39,396 nucleotides of DNA from NCBI GenBank assembly GCA_003152995.1, contig PMBR01000072.1, positions 13,895 through 53,290 of the forward strand, given 5' to 3'. Below are positions 8,207 through 15,980 of the stretch, piece after piece. The position numbers were made by a program, and so were the translations under genes. How positions within the stretch are numbered: the first letter of the stretch is position 1; each line of letters begins with the position of its first letter. This stretch comes from Chloroflexota bacterium. Its GTDB lineage: Bacteria; Chloroflexota; Limnocylindria; Limnocylindrales; CSP1-4. The notes below the pieces were generated by a model that saw nothing but the letters and a program-made list of their open reading frames with translations, was not told where the DNA came from and made no database searches.

Positions 8207-9454
8207 GTGCGAACCGGACGTCTGGCCCGAATGGGCTCGATATTCTTCCTGCTGCTGGCCGTGGTTGCCTGCTCGAACACGGCCACGCCCAGCCCGACGG
8301 TCGTGACGAGCAGCGCCGTGCCGCCGACGCCGTCAGCGACTCCGACCCCCAGTCCAACGGCCAGCCCGCGCCCGACGGCCACCCCCAGCCCGCGCCCGAT
8401 GGCGCCGGCCACGATAGAGTCTGGCCCGGCGATGACCGTGCCTCGCTGGGGCCAGGTTGCGGTTCGTCTCAACGACGGCCGCGTCCTGATCATGGGCGGG
8501 ACCGTTCCGTTCGTCGGCAAGTGCGCGATGGCATGCATTGAGCTCCCCACGGCCAGCGTGGAGGCTTACGACCCCAGGACCGGCAAGTTCAGCCCGAACG
8601 GTTCGCTGGCCGTGCCGCTTACCGATGGGGAGGCCCTGCTGCTGAACGACGGCCGCGTCCTCGTGGCGGGCGACCCCGGCGGCTACGGCGGCGCGCTCAA
8701 TACGATCGAAATCTACGACTCTGCCAAGGGGAGCTCGGTCGTGGTCAAACCAACGGCCGGCATGCAAGAACTGCCAACCAATACCGCGGTTGTGCTGCTC
8801 GCCGACGGCAGGGTGCTCATCGCCGGCGGCTCGTACGACAGCGGAATCACGTCTTCGAACGTCACCCTGATCTTCGACCCGACGAGCGGCGGGTTCAGCA
8901 ACGGACCGCTCATGGCCAGGCCCCGGCAGGGAGCGACGGCGACGCTGCTGGACGACGGGCGAGTGCTGATCGTAGCAGGGGACGATGGTTACAACGGCGA
9001 CGCGCAAGACCTCGCCGAGTTGATCGATCCGTCGCACCCCCTCTCCCAGTCCACCTGGCCGGTGTCCCCGGGCTCGTCAACTTCTACCCTGCTCTCCGAC
9101 GGACGCGTCCTCGTAGCGGGAGGGGGCACGGAAGTCTCGGAGGTCTTCGATCCCAGGACGGAGCGGTTCACCGTAGTGGGTCCGATGATCACGTCGCGTA
9201 CTGGATCGGCTGCGATCAAGATCCAGGATGGTCGAGTGCTCCTCCTCGGCGGGGTGGACTCGAACCGCGCGGCCATCGGTACCGTCGAGGCGTTCGACCC
9301 GGACAGCGGAACATTCCAGGTGATCTCAACAGCGTTCCCAAAGATCACTGATTTCAGCGCGACGCTGCTGGACGACGGCGAGATCCTGATCGCCGGGGGC
9401 TGGAACGAGGACGGGAACAGGGTGACGGCTGCCAGCTGGTTGTTGAAGCCCTGA
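8207..9454 (+). CDS. Secreted lipoprotein with seven kelch-like blades, copy 2
   Basis: A 415-residue paralogue of the preceding gene, 77 bp downstream in the same direction. GTG 8207 follows GAGGAG (8195-8200) at close spacing and yields the same signal peptide and lipobox VVAC. Another in-frame GTG at 8189 precedes the ribosome site and is less likely. Seven DGRVL units are present: LNDGRVLIMGG, LNDGRVLVAGD, LADGRVLIAGG, LDDGRVLIVAG, LSDGRVLVAGG, IQDGRVLLLGG and LDDGEILIAGG. The fifth blade lacks the Cys-containing insertion present in copies 1 and 3 (GCSAP, GCAIP), and the linker has one repeat unit fewer. A Cys pair in the first blade (GKCAMACIE) is shared by all three copies and may form a disulfide. 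The function is inferred to be extracellular binding. Confidence 0.84.
   Translation: MRTGRLARMGSIFFLLLAVVACSNTATPSPTVVTSSAVPPTPSATPTPSPTASPRPTATPSPRPMAPATIESGPAMTVPRWGQVAVRLNDGRVLIMGGTVPFVGKCAMACIELPTASVEAYDPRTGKFSPNGSLAVPLTDGEALLLNDGRVLVAGDPGGYGGALNTIEIYDSAKGSSVVVKPTAGMQELPTNTAVVLLADGRVLIAGGSYDSGITSSNVTLIFDPTSGGFSNGPLMARPRQGATATLLDDGRVLIVAGDDGYNGDAQDLAELIDPSHPLSQSTWPVSPGSSTSTLLSDGRVLVAGGGTEVSEVFDPRTERFTVVGPMITSRTGSAAIKIQDGRVLLLGGVDSNRAAIGTVEAFDPDSGTFQVISTAFPKITDFSATLLDDGEILIAGGWNEDGNRVTAASWLLKP
8363..8401 (+). repeat. 24-bp linker repeat in kelch copy 2, one and a half copies
   Basis: One unit at 8363-8386 is followed by a partial unit. It is the same element as at 6978 and 9666 but one copy shorter, consistent with slippage or unequal exchange. 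Confidence 0.75.
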
Positions 9455-9509
9455 TGACTGCGTGGGGAGTCATGGAGCGACTGCGACATAGATGACCGAG
9501 GAGGAGAGG

Positions 9510-10817
9510 GTGCGAACCGGACGTCTGGCTCGAATGGGCTCGATCTTCATTCTGCTGCTGGCCGTGGTTGCCTGCTCGAACACGGCCACGCCCAGCCCGA
9601 CGGTCGTGACGAGCAGCGCCGTGCCGCCGACACCGTCAGCGATTCCGACCCCCAGTCCAACGGCCAGCCCGCTCCCGACGGCCACCCCCAGCCCGCTCCC
9701 GACGGCCACCCCCAGCCCGCGCCCGATGGCGCCGGCTACGCTGAAGCCCGGCCCGAAGATGACCACGGCTCGCTTGGACCCGGCTGCGGTTCGTCTCAAG
9801 GATGGCCGCGTCCTGATCATCGGTGGGACCATTCCGTTCGTCGGCAAGTGCCCGATGGCGTGCATGTCCCCCGTCACGGCCAGCGTAGAGGATTACGACC
9901 CCAGAACCGGCAAGTTCAGCCACAACGGTTCGTTGTCCGAGCCGCGTTCCGGTGCTGAGGCCCTGCTGCTGAACGACGGCCGAGTGCTCGTGTCGGGCGG
10001 CAACGGCCAGTACGGCCAGTCGCTCAGCACGCTCGAAATCTACGATGCCGCCAAAGGGACTGCGGTCGTGGTCAAGCCACCCGCCGACATCCAGAAACTG
10101 CCCGTCGACCCCACGGTGCTGCTGCTCGCCGACGGCAGGGTGCTTGTGGCCGGCGGCTCCTACGACGACCTCATCACGTCTTCGAACGTCACCCTGATCT
10201 TCGACCCGGCGAGCGGGGGGTTCAGCAAAGGGCCGCTCATGGCTGAAGACCGACAAGGAGCGGCGGCGACCCTGCTCGACGACGGGCGAGTGCTGATCGT
10301 GGGAGGCGACTACTACAGAGGCCTATACGGCTACCAGAACAACAACGCCGAGCTGTTCGACCCGTCGCACCCGCTATCCCAGCCCAGCCTGCCTCTGCCC
10401 ATGTCCCCGGTCAGTTCTACCCTGCTTTCCGACGGGAGAGTTCTCGTCTCGGGATGGAGCTCTTACGACAACGGCTCGGGTTGCGCAATCCCGATAGCCT
10501 CAGAAGTCTTCGATCCCATGACTGGGAATTTCGCCGTGGTGGGTCCAATGAAGACGCCGCGTACTGGATCGGCCGCGATCGCGATCAAGGATGGTCGAGT
10601 GCTTGTCTTCGGCGGAGTGGACTCCAAGTGCGCTGCCACCGGGACCGTTGAGGCGTTCGACCCGGACACTGGGACGTTCCAGGTGGTCGCGTCCGGCTTC
10701 CCGAAGATCAGCGATTTCAGTGCGACGCTCCTGGACGACGGCGAGATCCTGATCGCCGGCGGTGGCAGCGGCGACTGGAACGGGATGACGGTCGCTAGTT
10801 GGTTAATCAAGCCGTGA
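9510..10817 (+). CDS. Secreted lipoprotein with seven kelch-like blades, copy 3
   Basis: A 435-residue third paralogue, 55 bp after copy 2. The frame also has ATG 9492 (MTEEER before the same sequence), but that ATG precedes the GAGGAGGAG ribosome site, so GTG 9510 is preferred. Signal peptide and lipobox VVAC match copies 1 and 2. Seven blades are visible: LKDGRVLIIGG, LNDGRVLVSGG, LADGRVLVAGG, LDDGRVLIVGG, LSDGRVLVSGW, IKDGRVLVFGG and LDDGEILIAGG. It is a mosaic: linker repeat number and upstream sequence follow copy 1, while many silent bases in the signal region and in blades 2-4 follow copy 2. The stop overlaps the start of the next lipoprotein gene, so the two are likely co-translated. 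Confidence 0.85.
   Translation: MRTGRLARMGSIFILLLAVVACSNTATPSPTVVTSSAVPPTPSAIPTPSPTASPLPTATPSPLPTATPSPRPMAPATLKPGPKMTTARLDPAAVRLKDGRVLIIGGTIPFVGKCPMACMSPVTASVEDYDPRTGKFSHNGSLSEPRSGAEALLLNDGRVLVSGGNGQYGQSLSTLEIYDAAKGTAVVVKPPADIQKLPVDPTVLLLADGRVLVAGGSYDDLITSSNVTLIFDPASGGFSKGPLMAEDRQGAAATLLDDGRVLIVGGDYYRGLYGYQNNNAELFDPSHPLSQPSLPLPMSPVSSTLLSDGRVLVSGWSSYDNGSGCAIPIASEVFDPMTGNFAVVGPMKTPRTGSAAIAIKDGRVLVFGGVDSKCAATGTVEAFDPDTGTFQVVASGFPKISDFSATLLDDGEILIAGGGSGDWNGMTVASWLIKP
9666..9728 (+). repeat. 24-bp linker repeat in kelch copy 3, two and a half copies
   Basis: Units lie at 9666-9689 and 9690-9713 with a partial third, the same number as in copy 1. Confidence 0.85.
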
Positions 10818-11794
10818 TGACCTTGAAGCATGTGATATCCATCGCCGCGGCTACGGCCCTGGGCATGACGCTGGCGGGCTGCTCCGGACAGACCGCGTCT
10901 CCCTCGCCCTCGCAGACCCCGAAGCCGACCACGACTCCGATACCCGCCCCAACGCCGTCGCCTTCCGTCAACTGCTCGGCCGTACTCGTGCTCGCGCAGG
11001 CCCGGCAACTGTTGGCCGGAACGGACTTTGAGGCCCACTACCTGACCATCGGCGACAAGTTCACGCTCTCGGTCTGGCTGGTGGACCCGGAGATCGACCC
11101 CGCGACGCCCGTGTCAGGCATGGCCGCTGCCGACCACCAGGCTCTGGAGCTCGGGCTGTCGATCTCATACCGGATCGTCGACCAGATCCCTTGCGCCCAA
11201 CGGGTATTCGACCAGGTCAATCCCATGATCGTCGACGGCCGCTTCCAGCATTGGTACAGGGACTTCCTCCCCGTCAGCGCCTTCGTGGGCCTGCACGACC
11301 CCACCACGGACGACCTGATCGCCGCGATCGAGGCCACCGGGACCGCTCTCGAAGTACCCCGTGCCACAGTGCCTCAAGCAGTTCAAACCCCGGCGGCGAG
11401 TTCATGCGGTTGGCCGGAGGCGCGGGCCGCCATTCATGCCTATTTCGGCGCCGAAGACAACACGGCCGCCTACCTGATCATCGGCTCAAGACTCGTTGAG
11501 CAGGGGAACCCGACGCCCAACGCACCAGACGACGTGGGCGTGGAGGTTCAATGGCCGGTGCGCGGCACGGCGGAGGCAGCCGATGCGCTGGTCCGTGAGC
11601 GCCTGGGACACGTCGCCGAGGCCCTGGCCTGCTTGTCGCCGGCCGTCGACTCGCTGGAGGCCTTCGTCGTGGACCCGGCAGGTCGAACCATCGTCTATGC
11701 GATAGTGCCGGGGTCGATCATCCGAGCGCGGACAATTCCGTTGCCTCCGAGCGGCGTCCGCCTCTATCACATGACGCCCCCGACGCAACCGTAG
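10817..11794 (+). CDS. Lipoprotein with two similar halves and paired cysteines, unknown function
   Basis: A 325-residue protein I do not recognise. ATG 10817 shares a base with the TGA of the kelch gene before it (TGATG), implying coupled translation. The signal MTLKHVISIAAATALG leads to lipobox LAGC with Cys22, then a Ser/Pro/Thr linker. The mature part seems to have two related halves. Each begins with a Cys (VNCSAV; SSCGWPEA), has a YLxIG motif (YLTIGDKF; YLIIGSRLV), a LVDPEID or QWPV strand and a second Cys (IPCAQRV; LACLSPA) followed by Asp-rich strand segments. One disulfide per half is therefore plausible. It ends the four-gene lipoprotein block and is probably co-expressed with the kelch proteins. 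No enzyme motif is seen. Confidence 0.7.
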   Translation: MTLKHVISIAAATALGMTLAGCSGQTASPSPSQTPKPTTTPIPAPTPSPSVNCSAVLVLAQARQLLAGTDFEAHYLTIGDKFTLSVWLVDPEIDPATPVSGMAAADHQALELGLSISYRIVDQIPCAQRVFDQVNPMIVDGRFQHWYRDFLPVSAFVGLHDPTTDDLIAAIEATGTALEVPRATVPQAVQTPAASSCGWPEARAAIHAYFGAEDNTAAYLIIGSRLVEQGNPTPNAPDDVGVEVQWPVRGTAEAADALVRERLGHVAEALACLSPAVDSLEAFVVDPAGRTIVYAIVPGSIIRARTIPLPPSGVRLYHMTPPTQP

Positions 11795-11814
11795 GTTGGC
11801 CGGGCGACGGAGAG

Positions 11815-11831
11815 GGCCTGCCGGTCAGGCT
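11815..11831. terminator. Small hairpin in the 35-bp gap between convergent genes
   Basis: GCCTG at 11816-11820 pairs with CAGGC at 11826-11830 around a CCGGT loop, with one G-T pair outside. It overlaps the stop codon of the PstS-like gene. There is no T-run, so a terminator role is only possible. Confidence 0.25.
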
Positions 11832-12864
11832 AGGAGACCGGCACGTAGCCGCTCTGCTTCACGACGCGCTGGCCATCCGGAGAGAGCAGCCAGTCCCTGT
11901 ACTTGAGCGCCGGGCTTCCGGCCGCCGCGTCCTTGCGCGTCACGACGTAGACCTCGGCCGCGAGCGGGTAAGCCCGCGACGAGATCGTCGCCGACGTCGG
12001 TTTGACTCCGTCGACGCCGATCATCTTGACCTGCGGGTTCGAAAACATGACCGCGGCGTAGTAGTAGACCGAGAAGCCGAGGCCGAGCTTGTCGCCGCCG
12101 GCGCCCGTCACTGGGTTGCCGCCGATTGTGTTGTACGGCCCGGCCATCGTCTGGACGACCATCTGCGGCGCGTCGACCATCGGCGTCGTGCCCATGACCA
12201 TCTGCTTCATCAGCTCCTGGCTGCCTGAGTTAGGCTCGCGCTGATAGGCGTGGATCTGGGCCGCCGCATCGCCCACGTCGATGTTGGCCGCGGTCCATGT
12301 GGTGATCTTGCCGGCGTAGATATCGCGCAGCGTACCCAGCGGCATGTTCTCGGTGGGGTTCTGCGTGTTGACGAGGAAGACGAAGGCGTCCAGCGCGAAA
12401 GCGTGCGTCTCGATCGTGACGCCCTTTGTCGACGCCTCTGCCAGTTCGTCGGGCGAGGGCAAGCGTGCCTCCAGGAGCACGTCGATCTTGCCCTCGATGA
12501 GGTTCACGTAGGCGTTGTGGGTGGTGCTGAACTTGATGCCGGTGATGGTCGACGCGGTCTGCGACGGAATGGCGGCGTTCGGGTCGGGCACGTACGTACG
12601 CTCGATGTTCGCCGACGCGGGAGCCGACCAGACGCATGGAACACCCAGCAGGTCACACGCCAGCAGGCGCGCGAGGGGCCCGGTGGTGGTGGATCCGTCC
12701 ACGCTCGGGTAGTGGGATACGATCGCGGATCTCATCGCCGGAATGGTCGGCGAGGTGCTCGGTGAGGCGCTCGGCGAGGCACTTGGCGCAGCGCAGCTCA
12801 AGACAACCCCGGCTACAAGCGCGGCAGTGACGACGGCTGTCACCGTTGAACGCAGGCTGTACAC
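11830..12864 (-). CDS. PstS-like periplasmic-type binding lipoprotein
   Basis: A 344-residue substrate-binding lipoprotein. The frame is open upstream to 13044, but GTG 12864 has GGAGGGG in front (complement of 12869-12875) and gives a lipoprotein signal with lipobox VLSC, Cys24. A short Ser/Pro linker precedes the domain. Features of the phosphate-binding PstS superfamily are the early VDGSTTTGPLARLL segment (usually a GS-rich anion loop), IYAGKITTW and the later REPNSGSQELMKQMV, which matches the R-x-x-SG-S/T anion-binding stretch. No pstC, pstA, pstB or phoU genes are near, and the loops differ from classical PstS, so the ligand may be phosphate or another oxyanion. It faces the lipoprotein block and ends 35 bp from it. 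Confidence 0.82.
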   Translation of the reverse strand: MYSLRSTVTAVVTAALVAGVVLSCAAPSASPSASPSTSPTIPAMRSAIVSHYPSVDGSTTTGPLARLLACDLLGVPCVWSAPASANIERTYVPDPNAAIPSQTASTITGIKFSTTHNAYVNLIEGKIDVLLEARLPSPDELAEASTKGVTIETHAFALDAFVFLVNTQNPTENMPLGTLRDIYAGKITTWTAANIDVGDAAAQIHAYQREPNSGSQELMKQMVMGTTPMVDAPQMVVQTMAGPYNTIGGNPVTGAGGDKLGLGFSVYYYAAVMFSNPQVKMIGVDGVKPTSATISSRAYPLAAEVYVVTRKDAAAGSPALKYRDWLLSPDGQRVVKQSGYVPVS

Positions 12865-13191
12865 GATTCCCCTCCAATAATCAGGCCCGCCGCGCAATCC
12901 CTCGCCGCTGCCTGGCAGCGAGTCTAGCATCGGCCGGAGTCGCAGCGAGGTCTTCGTCCGTGCCGAGAGCGACGCCGCAGTCGGCGCCCGAGTGACGCCA
13001 TGGGGCGTGTGGGGCGGCGCTTCGCACGACCGACGGTCTCGCAATCGAACGCGGGCGGACGCTGTTGGACGGCCTTCCGTACACTCCGAGCCAGAGTCGA
13101 CCGACCCGAAGTAGCCCAGAATGGCTGAGGCGCCGCCGAGTCTCGCGGCGGGTTCCAGGTTCGGCTATGGAAGAGAGAGTGGGGCAGTGGC
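12865..13191. other. 327-bp divergent intergenic region
   Basis: It separates the PstS-like gene (left, minus strand) and the MazG-like gene (right, plus strand). Seen are the ribosome site and a possible -10 box for the former, and a possible TACACT box (13080-13085) for the latter with a leader near 100 bases. I see no gene or RNA fold. Confidence 0.5.
12921..12926 (-). promoter_or_regulatory. Candidate -10 box TAGACT for the PstS-like gene
   Basis: Read on the minus strand, TAGACT lies about 57 bases before the GTG at 12864. The same hexamer precedes rapZ. No -35 element or Pho-box pattern is clear. Confidence 0.35.
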
Positions 13192-13512
13192 GTGACTTGC
13201 TACAACAAGCTCGTTCGCGACAGAGTGCCGGAGATCCTGCGGGCCGGCGGTCACGAGGTGGTCACCGAGACCCTCGAGGGTGACGCGCTGCTGGATGCGC
13301 TCCGCGCCAAGATCGACGAAGAGGTCGCCGAGTACGACACGGCGATCGACGACGAGCACGCTGCGACCGAACTGGCGGACCTGCTCGAGGTCGTGATGGC
13401 AATCGCGAAGCGGCGCGGATACGGAGAAGCCGCGATCCAGCAGCTGCGGGCGGACAAGGCGGCGCGACGCGGCGCCTTCGATCTCGGGTTCTTCCTGGTG
13501 GAGGCCGAATAG
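13192..13512 (+). CDS. MazG-like nucleoside triphosphate pyrophosphohydrolase
   Basis: A 106-residue all-helical enzyme of the MazG/HisE superfamily. Such small members clean up non-standard nucleoside triphosphates or act on phosphoribosyl-ATP-like substrates using Mg2+. It starts YNKLVRDRVPEIL, the hallmark of the short stand-alone group often annotated as phosphoribosyl-ATP pyrophosphohydrolase-like. It carries the metal-binding pattern EExxE (DEEVAEYD, residues about 43-50) followed by ExxD (TELADLLEVV). GTG 13192 is chosen because the next in-frame starts would remove the conserved YNKLVRD motif. No his genes are nearby, so a house-cleaning role is more likely than histidine synthesis. 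Confidence 0.88.
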   Translation: MTCYNKLVRDRVPEILRAGGHEVVTETLEGDALLDALRAKIDEEVAEYDTAIDDEHAATELADLLEVVMAIAKRRGYGEAAIQQLRADKAARRGAFDLGFFLVEAE

Positions 13513-13580
13513 CGCTACTGCTCGACCTTCGGGTTCTCGTCCGCGCCGGCGCGACGGCGAAGGCCACGGCGCCCGCAGGT

Positions 13581-15881
13581 TTAGTTCCGGGCATAGACCG
13601 TCGCCCGAGCGCTGGACCAGATCTGGTGGTAGCCGGCTGAAGTGATCGTGGCGGGCAGTCCGGGGTCGAGGCCGGCCGCTTCGAGAACCACGTAGCCGTA
13701 GCCGGAGGCAAGCTCGGCGGAAAGACGGTCGAAGCCGAGTAGTCGGCCGCCCTCCGTGTGGATGCTCAGTTCAGGCTGGAGCGATATCGAAGTCTCCAGT
13801 GCGCCCACGAAGACCCCGATGGGCACCGTATCCCACTGCTGGAAATCGGCTGCGACGTGGAGCACTCGCGTCGATGGCCCGAGGCGGCCGGCGCTCACTT
13901 CGCCGCGAAGTTCGTCGATGACGTCCTGCTCCGCCGGATCGACGATGAAGCGTGCGTCCGGGTAGCCGGTCCAGTAGCCGAGTTGAGCCTCGCGCAGGGC
14001 CAGGCCGAGCGACTCCGAGCCGCGGTGCTCGCCGATCTGAATGTTGCTGATCAGAGGCCCCGGGTACGTGTAGATCGCGTCGACGAGGAACGCACCCAGC
14101 ACAAGCACCGGCACGAGCCGGAGGCTGTGCAGCCGCAAGACCGCGGCGATGCCGCCGGCCGCGCCGAGCGCGAGCATGACCGGCAGCCAGTACTCGATCG
14201 TCTTGGGCACCTCGTAGTGGATCGCCTGCTGCGTCAATGTTTCGTAGCCGACCAGGCTCGAAGCGGCCCAGGCCCCCAGTCCGGACGCGACTCCACAACC
14301 GAGCACCGTCCAGCCCCGACCAGCGCGCTTCAGCCCGAGCACCAGGCCGATGGTCGCCACGAGCAGCAATCGCGGGAAGAAGTTGTACATCTCCGACCAC
14401 GGGTCGTCGGGCGGAGTGATGTGCTGGCGCGCGATTCCGAGGCATACCACGATCGCGACCGCGACAACTGACAACTGCAAGACGCGAGGCGCCGCAAACG
14501 GGATCGCCAGGCGGCGCGCGTCGATGATCCGGGCCAGCCCAAAGGCGACCGCCGCGGCCGCGAGGATGCACCCAAAGCCCGTCCATGCCGGCGCGTCTAC
14601 CCCGAGCATGGTCAACGCCTGCGGCACGGCTACGACCGCCCCCCCGGCCAGCGCCGGAATCAGCCGCGGACCCAGGCGACGGGGCTCGAGCAGCAGCATC
14701 CCGACGGCGGCCGCCGTCGTGACGATGCCGACGAGCGGATGGACGAGGATGGTGGCGCCCAGCGCGGCGGCCAGCGGAAGGTCGGGCCGCGAGTGGCTCT
14801 CCCGGCCGGGGGGCCCGGCCGCCGGCGCGGCAATCGGCGCGGCGCTGCGAAGCTCCTGGGCGATCGTCGCCAGAACATAAGCCGCGAGCGGGAAAGCCAC
14901 GACCGTGCCGCGCGTATCCGCCAGCCGCATGAAGGTGAAGGTCAGCGGGAAGGTAAGGAGAACCCAGAAGCCGGCGCTTGCCCCGAACAGGCGCGACGCC
15001 AGCTGGCGCATCGAAATCGCCATGAGGATCGACAACGGAAACGCAAAGGCGGCGACGGCCAGGATTGCCTGCAGGTTCGCGATCGTGGTGAGGTCGCCGA
15101 GCAGGCCGACGTACCCGAGCATCAGGCGCGACGGGCCGTAGATCGGCGAGGGCGACGTGGTGAGCGTGGCGAAGCTGCCGAAGACGCGAGCGTGCTCGAC
15201 CGGCGCCACGTGGTTCGGCAGCACGTCGATGAACGGCGCGGCCGGTGAGGCGAGCTGGATGATGAGCGGACCGGCCCAGATCGCGACGACCAGGAGCCAC
15301 CACGCGGCGGGGCGGCGGGCACGCAATCGCAGCCTGGTGGCCATGAGCGGCCGCGACTCGCGGGTGATCGAATACGCAGCGACCGCGGCCAGATGGAGCG
15401 CCAGCAACTCAGGCCAACCGAACAGCCCGAAGCTGCCGAGGAGGAAGAGAGCCGCCACGTCCAGGACGACGGCCGCTGCGAAACCGGCCAGAACCAGATC
15501 CGAGAGCGACCGGAAGGCCGGCGTGCCCATGAAGCGCAGCACGATCGCGCCGGCCAGCACGTTGGCCGCGGTAGCCAGAGCCACGAGCACCGCAGGCGCG
15601 GCCGTGTACGCGAGCTGCGACAGTTCGCCATCGAGGGCACCGCCCCAGGTGAAGCCCCATTGCAGCGAGCCGCTCACCTGACCGAGGCCCATCGTCAGAA
15701 CCACAGCTCCGAACAGCATGGCGATGCTGACCGACTGCACCTCGGTATTGCGACCGATGAGTCGCTCCAGGGGCTGCGTATGGTGCGCCGAATGGGTCCT
15801 GGGCGCGTTGTCGTCGACTTCGGGGAGGTCCCTCACGGCGGCATCTTCCCACAGCCGCGCCGGCGACGGCCGCTCGGGCAC
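13581..15881 (-). CDS. Large polytopic membrane protein with C-terminal soluble domain (GT-C-like layout)
   Basis: A 766-residue protein not assigned to a named family. A polar N-terminus of about 45 residues (with a His cluster HSAHHTQ) is followed by roughly a dozen hydrophobic spans from SIAMLFGAVVLTMGLGQV to LRLVPVLVLGAFLVDAIYTY. About 150 mostly hydrophilic residues close the chain. The layout resembles GT-C membrane glycosyltransferases or related polysaccharide-handling proteins, but I could not identify their DxD or WWDxG-type motifs. The start is uncertain: GTG 15881 opens the frame without a ribosome site, while GTG 15836 has GGGAAG eight bases upstream and would remove 15 residues. 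No sugar-pathway genes lie next to it. Function unknown; membrane location is certain. Confidence 0.8.
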   Translation of the reverse strand: MPERPSPARLWEDAAVRDLPEVDDNAPRTHSAHHTQPLERLIGRNTEVQSVSIAMLFGAVVLTMGLGQVSGSLQWGFTWGGALDGELSQLAYTAAPAVLVALATAANVLAGAIVLRFMGTPAFRSLSDLVLAGFAAAVVLDVAALFLLGSFGLFGWPELLALHLAAVAAYSITRESRPLMATRLRLRARRPAAWWLLVVAIWAGPLIIQLASPAAPFIDVLPNHVAPVEHARVFGSFATLTTSPSPIYGPSRLMLGYVGLLGDLTTIANLQAILAVAAFAFPLSILMAISMRQLASRLFGASAGFWVLLTFPLTFTFMRLADTRGTVVAFPLAAYVLATIAQELRSAAPIAAPAAGPPGRESHSRPDLPLAAALGATILVHPLVGIVTTAAAVGMLLLEPRRLGPRLIPALAGGAVVAVPQALTMLGVDAPAWTGFGCILAAAAVAFGLARIIDARRLAIPFAAPRVLQLSVVAVAIVVCLGIARQHITPPDDPWSEMYNFFPRLLLVATIGLVLGLKRAGRGWTVLGCGVASGLGAWAASSLVGYETLTQQAIHYEVPKTIEYWLPVMLALGAAGGIAAVLRLHSLRLVPVLVLGAFLVDAIYTYPGPLISNIQIGEHRGSESLGLALREAQLGYWTGYPDARFIVDPAEQDVIDELRGEVSAGRLGPSTRVLHVAADFQQWDTVPIGVFVGALETSISLQPELSIHTEGGRLLGFDRLSAELASGYGYVVLEAAGLDPGLPATITSAGYHQIWSSARATVYARN

Positions 15882-15980
15882 GAAACCGAATCGTGGCCGT
15901 CGATCCAGGGTGCGCCCCGCCGCGGGAGTATCGCTGCGAGCCCGTGTCGCCGCCCGGCGGCATGTCTCTGAGGTGTAGGC

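Noticed and set aside
12865-13191. ECF-type promoter GGAACC on the minus strand near 13151
   Set aside because: No CGTC-like -10 sequence at 16-17 bases follows, and the distance to the PstS-like gene is large.
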